A stretch of DNA of 64,000 nt, taken from Nymphaea colorata. Taxonomy: Eukaryota; Streptophyta; Magnoliopsida; Nymphaeales; Nymphaeaceae. The position numbers and the translations under genes were made by a program. Positions 1-12,599 of this stretch are shown here, piece by piece. Location: contig NC_045149.1 in assembly GCF_008831285.2 (NCBI RefSeq), forward strand, positions 14,406,629 to 14,470,628, given 5' to 3'. Position 1 is the stretch's first letter. Each line of letters opens with the position of its first letter. The notes beneath the pieces are model-generated. The model was not told the DNA's origin. It made no database searches and was given only the letters and a program-made list of their open reading frames with translations.

Positions 1-3000
1 AAATGGTTCAAACTAAAAGTTTATATGAAAAAAAGAGATTCACGTCATTCGTTTGATCGCTTATCATTAGCTTAATGCGTTTCACTTGTTATTACATGTA
101 CAATGATTGATTTTGTTGATTGAAATCACAAGTTCAAATGGATGCAAATGGGATCTACGCATTAGTTTGATCTCTTGTAGTTAATCCAATGAGTTGAACT
201 TGTAGTTACATCAATAGTAAGATCTAATGAATTGAAATCACAAGTTTGTATCAATACGAGTGGGATTTAAGCGATTCATCTGAGCACGCATATTTCATTG
301 AATGCGATTAACTTGTTGCTACATCCACGTTGAATGATTTAGTGGATTTAAATCGCAAGTTTGCATGAAAATGAACGAAATTCAAGTGGTTCATTTGTTC
401 TTTTATAGTTAATCTAATGTGTTTCACTTGTTATTACATGTATAAGGAATGATTTAAATGATTGAAACCTCCAATTCATATGGACACAAATCTGATGTAT
501 GCATTAGTTTGATGCTTGTAGTTAGTCCAAGAAGTAGAACTTTTTGTTTCATTGAATTAAATAAAAGGGGTCAAACAAAAGCATAGATCCCACTTGTATC
601 GATATAAACTTGTGATTTCAATCATTTAAATCATTCATTACACATGTAATAACAAGTGAAACACATTAGATTAAATATAGGGGAGCAAATTAACGACTTG
701 AATTTATTCATTCTCATACAAACTTGTGATTTCGATCAAATAAATCATTCAAAATGGATGTACTAAAAAGTTAAAAACATTCAATTAAATATGTGTGATC
801 AAATGAATCGCTTAAATCCCACTCGTGTTTATACGAACAACTGATTTCAATCGCTTATATCGCGTACTATAGATGTAACGACAAGTTGATTCTTCGATAA
901 GTACTAGGGATGAAACTAATGCATAGATTCCATTTTAACTATATGATCAGGTGATTTCAATCATTTAAATCGTTCTTTATAGAAGTAATAAACAGTGAAA
1001 CACATTAGGTTAACTATAAGGGATCAATTGAATGACTTGAATAAAAACTAATCTGTGAATGTGCTTAAACATGCATGTTGAATGATTTAGTGGAATGAAA
1101 TCACAAGCTTTATGTACATAAAAACATTTAAGTTATTTACTTGTTGTATTTCAGTTAATATAATGTGTTTCGCTTGTTTTACATCTATAACGAATGATTT
1201 AAATGGTTCAAACTAAAAGTTTATATGAAAAAAGAGATTCACGTCATTCGTTTGATCGCTTATCATTAGCTTAATGCGTTTCACTTGTTATTACATGTAC
1301 AATGATTGATTTTGTTGATTGAAATCACAAGTTCAAATGGATGCAAATGGATCTACGCATTAGTTTGATCTCTTGTAGTTAATCCAATGAGTGAACTTGT
1401 AGTTACATCAATAGAAAGAATCTAATGAATTGAAATCACAAGTTTGTATCAATACGAGTGGGATTTAAGCGATTCATCTGAGCACGCATATTTCATTGAA
1501 TGTGATAAACTTGTTGTACATCCACGTTGAATGATTTAGTGGATTTAAATCGCAAGTTTGCATGAAAATGAACGAAATTCAAGTGGTTCATTTGTTCTTT
1601 TATAGTTAATCTAATGTGTTTCACTTGTTATTACATGTATAAGGAATGATTAAATGATTGAAATCTCCAATTCATATGGACACAAATCTGATGTATACAT
1701 TAGTTTGATGCTTGTAGTTAGTCCAAGAAGTAGAACTTTTGTTTCATGAATTAAATAAAAGGGGTCAAACAAAAGCATAGATCCCACTTGTATCGATATA
1801 AACTTGTGATTTCAATCATTTAAATCATTCATTACACATGTAATAACAAGTGAAACACATTAGATTAAATATAGGGGAGCAAATTAACGACTTGAATCTT
1901 ATTCATTCTCATACAAACTTGTGATTTCGATCAAATAAATCATTCAAAATGGATGTACTAAAAGTTAAAAACATTCAATTAAATATGTGTGATCAAATGA
2001 ATCGCTTAAATCCCACTCGTGTTTATACGAACAACTGATTTCAATCGCTTATATCGCGTACTATAGATGTAACGACAAGTTGAATTCTTTCGATTAAGTA
2101 CTAGGGATGAAACTAATGCATAGATTCCATTTTTAACTATATGATCAGGTGATTTCAATCATTTAAATCGTTCTTTATAGAAGTAATAAACAGTGAAACA
2201 CATTAGGTTAACTATAAGGGATCAATTGAATGACTTGAATAAAAACTAATCTGTGAATGTGCTTAAACATGCATGTTGAATGATTTAGTGGAATGAAATC
2301 ACAAGCTTTTATGTACATAAAAACATTTAAGTTATTTACTTGTTGTATTTCAGTTAATATAATGTGTTTCGCTTGTTTTACATCTATAACGAATGATTTA
2401 AATGGTTCAACTAAAAGTTTATATGAAAAAAAGAGATTCACGTCATTCGTTTGATCGCTTATCATTAGCTTAATGCGTTTCACTTGTTATACATGTACAA
2501 TGATTGATTTTGTTGATTGAAATCACAAGTTCAAATGGATGAAATGGGATCTACGCATTAGTTTGATCTCTTGTAGTTAATCCAATGAGTTGAACTTGTA
2601 GTTACATCAATAGTAAGGATCTAATGAATTGAAATCACAAGTTTGTATCAATACGAGTGGGATTTAAGCGATTCATCTGAGCACGCATATTTCATTGAAT
2701 GCGATAACTTGTTGCTACATCCACGTTGAATGATTTAGTGGATTTAAATCGCAAGTTTGCATGAAAATGAACGAAATTCAAGTGGTTCATTTGTTCTTTT
2801 ATAGTTAATCTAATGTGTTTCACTTGTTATTACATGTATAAGGAATGATTTAAATGATTGAAACCTCCAATTCATATGGACACAAATCTGATGTATGCAT
2901 TAGTTTGATGCTTGTAGTTAGTCCAAGAAGTAGAACTTTTTGTTTCATTGAATTAAATAAAAGGGGTCAAACAAAAGCATAGATCCCACTTGTATCGATA

Positions 3001-6000
3001 TAAACTTGTGATTTCAATCATTTAATCATTCATTACACATGTAATAACAAGTGAAACACATTAGATTAAATATAGGGAGCAAATTAACGACTTGAATCTT
3101 ATTCATTCTCATACAAACTTGTGATTTCGATCAAATAAATCATTCAAAATGGATGTACTAAAAGTTAAAAACATTCAATTAAATATGTGTGATCAAATGA
3201 ATAGCTTAAATCCCACTCGTGTTTATACGAACAACTGATTTCAATCGCTTATATCGCGTACTATAGATGTAACGACAAGTTGAATTCTTTCGATAAGTAC
3301 TAGGGATGAAACTAATGCATAGATTCCATTTTAACTATATGATCAGGTGATTTCAATCATTTAAATCGTTCTTTATAGAAGTAATAAACAGTGAAACACA
3401 TTAGGTTAACTATAAGGGATCAATTGAATGACTTGAATAAAAACTAATCTGTGAATGTGCTTAAACATGCATGTTGAATGATTTAGTGGAATGAAATCAC
3501 AAGCTTTTATGTACATAAAAGACATTTAAGTTATTTACTTGTTGTATTTCAGTTAATATAATGTGTTTCGCTTGTTTTAGCATCTATAACGAATGATTTA
3601 AATGGTTCAAACTAAAAGTTTATATGAAAAAAGAGATTCACGTCATTCGTTTGATCGCTTATCATTAGCTTAATGCGTTTCACTTGTTATTACATGTACA
3701 ATGATTGATTTTGTTGATTGAAATCACAAGTTCAAATGGATGCAAATGGGATTACGCATTAGTTTGATCTCTGTAGTTAATCCAATGAGTTGAACTTGTA
3801 GTTACATCAATAGAAAAGATCTAATGAATTGAAATCACAAGTTTGTATCAATACGAGTGGGATTTAAGCGATTCATCTGAGCACGCATATTTCATTGAAT
3901 GTGATAAACTTGTTGGTACATCCACGTTGAATGATTAGTGGATTTAAATCACAAGTTTGCATGAAAATGAACGAAATTCAAGTGGTTCATTTGTTCTTTA
4001 TAGTTAATCTAATGTGTTTCACTGTTATTACATGTATAAGGAATGATTTAAATGATTGAAACCTCCAATTCATATGGACACAAATCTGATGTATACATTA
4101 GTTGATGCTTGTAGTTAGTCCAAGAAGTAGAACTTTTTTGTTTCATTGAATTAAATAAAAGGGGTCAAACAAAAGCATAGATCCCACTTGTATCGATATA
4201 AACTTGTGATTTCAATCATTTAAATCATTCATTACACATGTAATAACAAGTGAAACACATTAGATTAAATATAGGGAGCAAATTAACGACTTGAATCTTA
4301 TTCATTCTCATACAAACTTGTGATTTCGATCAAATAAATCATTCAAAATGGATGTACTAAAAAGTTAAAAACATTCAATTAAATATGTGTGATCAAATGA
4401 ATAGCTTAAATCTCACTCGTGTTTATACGAACAACTGATTTCAATCGCTTATATCCCGTACTATAGATGTAACGACAAGTTGAATTCTTTCGATTAAGTA
4501 CTAGGGATGAAACTAATGCATAGATTCCATTTTTAACTATATGATCAGGTGATTTCAATCATTTAAATCGTTCTTTATAGAAGTAATAAACAGTGAAACA
4601 CATTAGGTTAACTATAAGGGATCAATTGAATGACTTGAATCAAAAAACTAATCTGTGAATGTGCTTAAACATGCATGTTGAATGATTTAGTGGAATGAAA
4701 TCACAAGCTTTTATGTACATAAAAGACATTTAAGTTATTTACTTGTTGTATTTCAGTTAATATAATGTGTTTCGCTTGTTTTAGCATCTATAACGAATGA
4801 TTTAAATGGTTCAAACTAAAAGTTTATATGAAAAAAAGAGATTCACGTCATTCGTTTGATCGCTTATCATTAGCTTAATGCGTTTCACTTGTTACTACAT
4901 GTACAATGATTGATTTGTTGATTGAAATCACAAGTTCAAATGGATGGAAATGGATCTACGCATTAGTTTGATCTCTTGTAGTTAATCCAATGAGTTGAAC
5001 TTGTAGTTACATCAATAGTAAGGATCTAATGAATTGAAATCACAAGTTTGTATCAATACGAGTGGGATTTAAGCGATTCATCTGAGCACACATATTTCAT
5101 TGAATGCGATTAACTTGTTGCTACATCCACGTTGAATGATTTAGTGGATTTAAATCGCAAGTTTGCTTGAAAATGAACGAAATTCAAGTGGTTCATTTGT
5201 TCTTTTATAGTTAATCTAATGTGTTTCACTTGTTATTACATGTATAAGGAATGATTTAAATGATTGAAACCTCCAATTCATATGGACACAAATCTGATGT
5301 ATACATTAGTTGATGCTTGTAGTTAGTCCAAGAAGTAGAACTTTTTGTTTCATTGAATTAAATAAAAGGGGTCAAACAAAAGCAATAGATCCCACTTGTA
5401 TCGATATAAACTTGTGATTTCAATCATTTAAATCATTCATTACACATGTAATAACAAGTGAAACACATTAGATTAAATATAGGGGAGCAAATTAGCGACT
5501 TGAATCTTATTCATTCTCATACAAACTTGTGATTTCGATCAAATAAATCATTCAAAATGGATGTACTAACAAGTTAAAAACATTCAATTAAATATGTGTG
5601 ATCAAATGAATAGCTTAAATCCCACTCGTGTTTATACGAAAACTGATTTCAATCGCTTATATCGCGTACTATAGATGTAACGACAAGTTGAATTCTTTCG
5701 ATTAAGTACTAGGATGAAACTAATGCATAGATTCCATTTTTAACTATATTATCTGGTGATTTCAATCATTTAAATCGTTCTTTATAGAAGTAATAAACAG
5801 TGAAACACATTAGGTTAACTATAAGGGATCAATTGAATGACTTGAATAAAAACTAATGCTGTGAATGTGCTTAAACATGCATATTGAATGATTTATTGGA
5901 ATGAAATCACAAGCTTTTATGTACATAAAGACATTTAAGTTATTTACTTGTTGTATTTCAGTTAATATAATGTGTTTCACTTGTTATTACATCTATAACG

Positions 6001-8545
6001 AATGATTTAAATGGTTCAAACTAAAAGTTTATATGAAAAAAAGAGATCCACGTCATTCGTTGATCGCTTATCATTAGCTTAATGCGTTTCACTTGTTATT
6101 ACATGTACAATGATTTATTTGTTGATTGAAATCACAAGTTCAAATGGATGCAAATGGGATTTACGCATTAGTTTGATCTCTTGTAGTTAATCCAATGAGA
6201 TGAACTTGTAGTTACATCAATGAAAGATCTAATGAATTGAAATCACAGTTTGTATCAATACGAGTGGGATTTAAGCGATTCATCTGAGCACGCATATTTC
6301 ATTGATGTGATAAACTTGTTGGTACATCCACGTTGAATATTAGTGGATTTAAATCGAAAGTTTGCATGAAAATGAATGAAATTCAAGTGGTTCATTTGTT
6401 CTTTTATAGTTAATCTAATGTGTTTCACTTGTATTACATGTATAAGGAATGATTTAAATGATTGAAACTCCAATTCATATGGACACAAATCTGATGTACA
6501 TTAGATTGATGCTTGTAGTTAGTCCATAGTAGAACTTTTTGTTTCATTGATTAAATAAAAGGGGTCAAACAAAAGCATAGATCCCACTTGTATCGATATA
6601 AACTTGTGATTCAATCATTTAAATCATTCATTACACATGTAATACAAGTGAAACACATTAGATTAAATTAGGGAGCAAATTAACGACTGAATCTTATTCA
6701 TTCTCATACAAACTTGTGATTTGGATCAAATAATCATTCAAAATGGATGTACTAAAAGTTAAAAACATTCAATTAAATATGTTGATCAATGAATAGCTTA
6801 AATCCCACTCGTGTTTTTACGAACACTGATTTCAATCGTTAGATTGCGTATATAGATGTAACGAAAGTTGAATTCTTTCGATTAAGTACTGGGGATGAAA
6901 CTAATGCATAATTCCATTTTTACACTATATGATCTGTGTGATTTCAATGATTAAATCGTTTTTTATAGAAGTAATAAACAGTGGAAACACATTAGGTTCA
7001 ACTATAAGGGATCAATTGAATGACTTGAATAAAAAAGCTAATCTGTGAATGTGCTTAAACATGCATGTTGAATGATTTAGTGGAATGAAATCACAAGCTT
7101 TATGTACATAAAAGACATTTAAGTTAATTTTACTTGTTGTATTTCAGTTAATATAATTGTTTCGCTTGTTTTAGCATCTATAACGATATTTAAATGGTTC
7201 AAACTAAAAGTTTATATGAAAAAAAAGAGATTCACGTCATTCGTTTGATACGCTTATCATTAGCTTAATGCGTTTCACTTGTTACTACATGTACAATGAT
7301 TGATTTTGTTGATTGAAATCACAAGTTCAAATGGATGAAATGGGATCTACACATTAGTTTGATCTCTGTAGTTAATCCAATGAGTTGAACTTGTAGTTAC
7401 ATCAATAGTAAGGATCTAATGAATTGAAATCACAAGTTTGTATCAATACGAGTGGGATTTAAGCCGATTCATCTGAGCACGCCATATTTCATTGAATGCG
7501 ATTAACTTGTTGCTACAATCCACGTGAATGATTTAGTGGATTAAATCGTAAGTTTGCATGATAAATGAACGAAATTCACAGTGGTTCATTTGTTCTTTTA
7601 TAGTTAATCTAATGTGTTTCACTTGTTATTACATGTATAAGGAATGATTTAATGATTGAACCTCCATTCATATGGACACAAATCTGATGTATGCATTAGT
7701 TTGATGCTTGTAGTTAGTCCAAGAAGTAGAACTTTTTGTTTCATTGAATTAAATAAAAGGGGTCAAACAAAAGCATAGATCCCACTTGTATCGATATAAA
7801 CTTGTGATTTCAATCATTTAAATCATTCATTACACATGTAATAACAAGTGAAACACATTAGATTAAATATAGGGAGCAAATTAACGACTTGAATTTATTC
7901 ATTCTCATACAAACTTGTGATTTCGATCAAATAAATCATTCAAAAGGATGTACTAAAAAGTTAAAAACATTCAATTAAATATGTGTGATCAAATGAATCG
8001 CTTAAATCCCACTCGTGTTTATACGAACAACTGATTTCAATCGCTTATATCGCGTACTATAGATGTAAGGACAAGTTGAAGTACTAGGGATGAAACTAAT
8101 GCATAGATTCCATTTCTAACTATATGATCAAGTGATTTCAATCATTTAAATCGTTCTTTATAGAAGTAATAAACAGTGAAACACATTAGTTAACTATAAG
8201 GGATCAATTGAATGACTTGAATAAAAAACTAATCTGTGAATGTGCTAAACATGCATGTTGAATGATTTAGTGGAATGAAATCACAAGCTTTTATGTACAT
8301 AAAAACATTTAAGTTATTTACTTGTTGTATTTCAGTTAATATAATGTGTTTCGCTTGTTTTACATTTATAACGAATGATTTAAATGGTTCAAACTAAAAG
8401 TTTGTATGAAAAAAGAGATTCACGTCATTCGTTTGATCGCTTATCATTAGCTTAATGCGTTTCACTTGTTATTACATGTACAATGATTGATTTTGTTGAT
8501 TGAAATCACAAGTTCAAATGGATGCAAATGGGATTACGCATTAGT
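1..8545. repeat. Satellite array, 1.2-kb higher-order units with inverted monomers
   Basis: The same landmark (AAATGGTTCAAACTAAAAG) recurs at about 1, 1201, 2400, 3600, 4804, 6009, 7192 and 8382, giving a 1.18-1.21 kb period and just over seven units. Each unit is made of about ten and a half related ~114-bp monomers. About six read forward (landmark AAATCACAAGTTT, e.g. near 122, 235, 349, 463, 1092) and four and a half read in reverse (landmark AACTTGTGATTTC, e.g. near 605, 725, 845, 945), with turning points near 565 and 1065 of the first unit. Composition is AT-rich. Short open frames inside differ between units and are chance. Single-base indels are common in the units near 6000-7700, which could be real decay or long-read consensus error. 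A centromeric or heterochromatic location is an inference. The array continues to the gap, so its true length is unknown. Confidence 0.95.
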
Positions 8546-8645
8546 NNNNNNNNNNNNNNNNNNNNNNNNNNNNNNNNNNNNNNNNNNNNNNNNNNNNNNN
8601 NNNNNNNNNNNNNNNNNNNNNNNNNNNNNNNNNNNNNNNNNNNNN
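8546..8645. other. Assembly gap (100 N)
   Basis: Exactly one hundred N bases, the usual placeholder for a gap of unknown size. On its left the satellite unit stops mid-repeat. On its right the sequence enters the middle of an LTR. By comparison with the complete 3' LTR, about 2.0 kb of the 5' LTR plus an unknown length of satellite must be missing if the join is true. Confidence 0.99.
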
Positions 8646-10243
8646 AAGCATCCTAGAATGATAATTATCTAGGACAGATACAGATACGTGCCAATCACAG
8701 ATCGAGACTACTAGCTGTGGTCTGGCTAAGTTTTGAAAGGTGTGACTGATGTGTGTGATTGTGAATGATTGTCATGTGACAAGTTCTGTTTTGAAAAGCT
8801 ATTAAAACATTGTTTTGGAAACTGTTACGCATTTGCATGCGCATGCTAGAATTGATAACTGCTTAGGATAGATGAGGTGGGATATCGAGTCGAGCATCTC
8901 CTCGACCCCGATTGTGCATTAGAGGGCATCATAGATGAATTTGCATAGGACAGCTTCGAGCCATCACAAATCGAGACTACTCTCAAGGATATTCCCAAGT
9001 TTGAAAGATCTAATTGATGTGTTTGATAAGATGTGATGTTGTGATTTGTTGCATATGTATTTCTGTGGGCAATAATGTAATTGATTCAATTGGAGGGTAC
9101 TTTTACCCGTATTATATGACGGCTACCTATGACTGTTAATGTTATGTGTAGACCTCGTGTGGAGGGAATTGGAGGTGTGGGTGCACTCGTGAAGTGTACC
9201 AACCTCATGAGCTAGCCAGTCATTTTGTGAATGTGCAATTATAATGATAATAATGAAAGAATAAGAGATGAGAGGCCAGTGGGATGTGGCTATGTGTTTG
9301 GGAAAAGTCCCGCTTTCGCCACTGGTCTCTCCTTTTCGAAGCGCAGGCAGTCAGGCCCCAGGGTGCTATTGTGTGATGTGCTTGGAGCGTTGGGCTCCCA
9401 CCTTCTCACCTGAGTGTCCTAGGGAAGGCTGAGTATTTCTCCTTGGAATTCACCATCCATGGATGCTGCTCTACTACTGTAGTGGATGAATGGATCGATA
9501 CTGTTCTGGGCCAGCCGGGGTTGTCTCTCGACTATGGGCCACCGCGGTGTGCACGTGCCTGTGTTTGCACCCACAAGAACTGTCATTCACTAAACTAATG
9601 AAAATGAATGGATATGAATGAAATGTGTGTAAACGAATGTATGTGATTGATGGCATGTGATGCTATGACTGAAATGGAATGTTTAACGTGTCTTGCATGT
9701 GATTGCGATTGTGTTACTATGGCCCTTGAGTGGCCTTTTCATGTCGTGGTCTATGTGAGGGGTTTTCTTGGCAAATGATGTGTCTATGCCCTGACACGAC
9801 ATGACGATAGATTGTTTTTATGATTGTTTTTAGATTTGAGTCCTACCTAATAGGGTTTGGAATTTTCCTGGCTTGTTACCATACTATGAAGGCTAACCCT
9901 TCAGTTGTTTTTTTTTTTCAGGTTTTGGTTGACCCGGGGCAGCAGGTTGATCAGATGGCTTCACTCACATCCTACTAGGGAGGTTTTGGGTCTTTGGTAG
10001 CGCCGGCGAGTCATGGTTTCGTGTTTTGGATGTCTTATTTTTGTTAGGCATCAAAGTTGTGGTTTGGGCATTTTGTATCACTTAGATGTGATTTTGTATG
10101 AATCAAGATTGTTATATGATGAAGTTCATCCATTGTTTGGAATGGCATAGCTCCCTTTTTGAAATGTTGTGTCGTCACACTTCAATGCTATATGTTAAAC
10201 TAAAAAAAATTGTGTTTGAGGGTCAAAAAGGTTGGGGTGTGAG
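8646..10243 (+). repeat. 5' LTR, 3' portion only
   Basis: This segment matches 15944-17553 of the 3' LTR almost base for base. In one stretch read side by side (9055 onward against 16350 onward) I count about six differences in some 120-155 bases. The first about 2.0 kb of the LTR is lost in the gap. The LTR end reads GGTGTGAGGG instead of the GGTGTGACA seen at the 3' LTR, so its terminus is slightly eroded. Confidence 0.93.
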
Positions 10244-10248
10244 GGTTT

Positions 10249-10260
10249 TGGTATCAGAGC
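10249..10260 (+). other. Primer-binding site for initiator tRNA-Met
   Basis: TGGTATCAGAGC lies six or so bases after the end of the 5' LTR. This is the standard plant retrotransposon site that pairs with the 3' end of initiator tRNA-Met to prime minus-strand synthesis. Its position confirms the LTR boundary. Confidence 0.95.
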
Positions 10261-10615
10261 TATGGCAAACCCCACTATGGATGTGAGTTAAGGACTATCT
10301 GTGAAGCCGTGTTGCCCAGGTACGCGCTACTTGATTGAATTGTTATTGTAGTTTTGATTTTTACGGTAAACTATATGTACAGAATGTGAATGATGTTTTT
10401 AGATTTTGTGCTGATGCACTTCTGTGCTTTGATTCGAGAGATTGGTCTTGGACGTTCTTTGAGAATGAGGGTTCTGGTGTGTAGAATTGGAGTACCAATG
10501 TTGGGGTAGTAAGCGAGCTAAGTTCAGCCCATTCTGATGGCCATACCACATTGGATGATAGTATGTCAGGGCAACAATATGCCCAGACTAGTGTGGCTGC
10601 CCAAACCCTATTAAG

Positions 10616-10768
10616 GTAGAGGAATGGATTGAAGAGGGTGAACACATCTTCGAGCTCCTTAAGATACCAGAATGTGACAAACTTAACTATAGTTTGTATT
10701 TGTTGAAAGGTTATGCCAAACGGTGGACGTGGAGACCCACCTATTTCACTTACTTACAGAGTTGTTAA
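10616..10768 (+). pseudogene. gag capsid fragment of the LTR retrotransposon
   Basis: About 50 codons read VEEWIEEGEHIFELL and then LLKGYAKRWTW before a stop. This is the helical core of the plant retrotransposon gag (capsid) domain, with its conserved tryptophan-containing start and its hydrophobic LL.G.A..W stretch. Upstream, 10262-10615 should hold the gag start but shows no convincing frame. Downstream the zinc knuckle and nearly all of the protease are absent: only about 20 bases separate this fragment from the tail of the protease. A deletion of well over 1 kb relative to a normal Tekay element is inferred. Confidence 0.8.
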
Positions 10769-10783
10769 TTCATAAGTTTTAGT

Positions 10784-11748
10784 GAGTTTGATGATATTTT
10801 GGGCTTGGATTGGCTATGCACACATTGTGCCACTATAGATTGCAGAGAGAAGCAGATACAATTGTGGACGAATGAGATGAAACCAAGGAATTTCCAAGCA
10901 CGAAAAGCTAGTCGAACTGATAAGCTAATGGTGTCTGCATTGAAGGCCAAACGTTTGATAGAAAATGGAAGCGTTGCTTTCTTGGTCAATGTGTTGACCA
11001 ATGAAATTGAACCGGTGAGGTTACAGGATGCTGCCGTTGTGAGTGAGTACCCCGATGTATTTCCTGAGGAACTGTCAAGTTTGCCTCCAACACGAGAAGT
11101 TAAATTGAAGATAAGAGTTGTTACCGGAGACAACTCCTATTTCTAAGGCAACATACTGTATGGCAGTGGCAACGTTGGAAGAACTGAAGAAGTAATTGTA
11201 GGAGCTCTTAGATAAGGGCTTCTTTCGAGTTAGTGTGTCACCTTGGGGAGAACCAATGTTGTTTGTTAAGAAGAGGGATGGAACAATGCGCTTGTGTATA
11301 GGTTACCGCATGTTAAATCAAGTCACCATCAAGAATAAGTATCTGCTTCCTAGGATTGAAGACTTGTTTGATCAACTCAAGAATGCAAAGGTATTCTCCA
11401 AGATCGGACAGGTTATTATCAACTTTTGATATGGGAGGAAGAAGTTTCTAAGACTGTTTTCGAACTAGATGTGGGAACTATGAATTCAGGGTCATGTCTT
11501 TTGGGTTGACCAATACTCCCGCAGCGTTTATGGACCTCATGAATCGGGTTTTTCAAGACTACTTGGATCGGTTTGTGATTGTTTTTGTGGATGGTATTTT
11601 GGTGTACTCAGATAGTAAGACAGAGCATAGAGATCACTTGAGAAGTGTGTTGGGTCTTTTGCGCAAGCATAAGCTTTATGCCAAATACTCAAAATGTGAA
11701 ATTTGGCTAGAGATGGTAAACTTCCTTGATCATGATCTCGAAGGATGA
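10784..11748 (+). pseudogene. Protease end and reverse transcriptase of the LTR retrotransposon
   Basis: The first residues (DDILGLDWLCTHCATIDC) are the last strands of the aspartic protease; its catalytic DTG is missing. Reverse transcriptase follows: [35 protein letters not shown], then [12 protein letters not shown], all conserved finger and palm segments. There are in-frame stops near 11144 and 11192. A frame change near 11425-11465 removes or garbles the palm segment that normally follows FSKIDL, and the frame resumes with [13 protein letters not shown]. The active-site motif, normally FIDDILVYS, reads FVDGILVYS at 11584-11610. The second catalytic aspartate is glycine (GGT at 11593-11595), so the enzyme would be inactive even without the frame breaks. 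Confidence 0.93.
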
Positions 11749-12496
11749 AATTTTCGTTGATCCGGCTAAGGTGTCAGCTGTACAAGGCGGGAAGACGCCG
11801 TGCAATGCAACTGAGGTTAGAAGTTTTTTGGTATTGGCAGGATATCATTGCAGGTTTATACGAGACTTTTCAAAAATAGCTACGCCCATGACTAAGCTAT
11901 TAAGAAAAGGAGTGATGTTTGTTTGGAATGAAGAGTACGAAAAGAGTTTCCAAACTTTGAAGGACAAGCTTACTACTGTCCCTATCCTGACGCTTCTATC
12001 AGGTTATTCTGGTTTTGTAGTGTACACCGATGCAACAGGAATCGGTTATGGATGTATATTGATGCAACATGGCCATGCAGTGGCTTATGCATCAAGACAG
12101 TTGAAGGTACTTGAGCAACACTATCTCACTCATGATTTGGAGTTGAGAGCGGTTGTGTTTGCATTAAAAATATGGAGACACTATCTCTATGGGGCAATGT
12201 TTGAGGTGTTTACAGATCACAAGTCATTGAAGTATATATTTTTCCAAAGGGATCTAAATCTGAGGCAAAAAAGTTGGATTGAATACTTAAAGGATTATGA
12301 TTTCACCATATCATATCATCCAGGCAAGGTGAATGTGGCGGCTGATGCTTTGAGCAGACATGCTAAGGCCACAATGTGCAGTATGTTGGCTCCTTCATGG
12401 ACATTGTTGCAAGATGTGATAGCATGGCAGCCTTACCTTTGTGGCGAGAACAAAGCAACGATGACTGCCATGATACGACATCCTTTGATGGAATAA
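11726..12496 (+). pseudogene. Connection and RNase H domain of the LTR retrotransposon
   Basis: This is an open frame of 256 codons, the longest intact piece of the element. The first about 80 residues are the thumb/connection region ([29 protein letters not shown]). The RNase H part follows with all the expected acidic positions visible: [36 protein letters not shown] and NVAADALSR. It overlaps the reverse transcriptase frame by 23 bases in another phase, because a one- or two-base indel separates them; in a working element the two are one polyprotein. The frame ends at 12496, before the integrase. Confidence 0.93.
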
Positions 12497-12599
12497 CTTA
12501 TATTGAAGCAAATGGAAGATTCTGATTTTGCTAAGAACATGAAAGAAAGTGAGAAGGTAGATTCTCTTTGGCATCAAGATGAAGATGGTTCATTGTGGT

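Noticed and set aside
2208-6488. Open frames of 77-91 codons inside the satellite (2208-2483, 6255-6488)
   Set aside because: They do not recur at the same phase in neighbouring units, as a real gene in a tandem array would, and they have no domain.
1-8545. Satellite read as a CRISPR-like or tandem gene array
   Set aside because: Units are 1.2 kb of AT-rich non-coding DNA in a plant context. There are no short identical repeats with unique spacers and no conserved frame.
10361-10645. 94-codon minus-strand frame
   Set aside because: It is antisense to the gag region of the retrotransposon and is a shadow frame.
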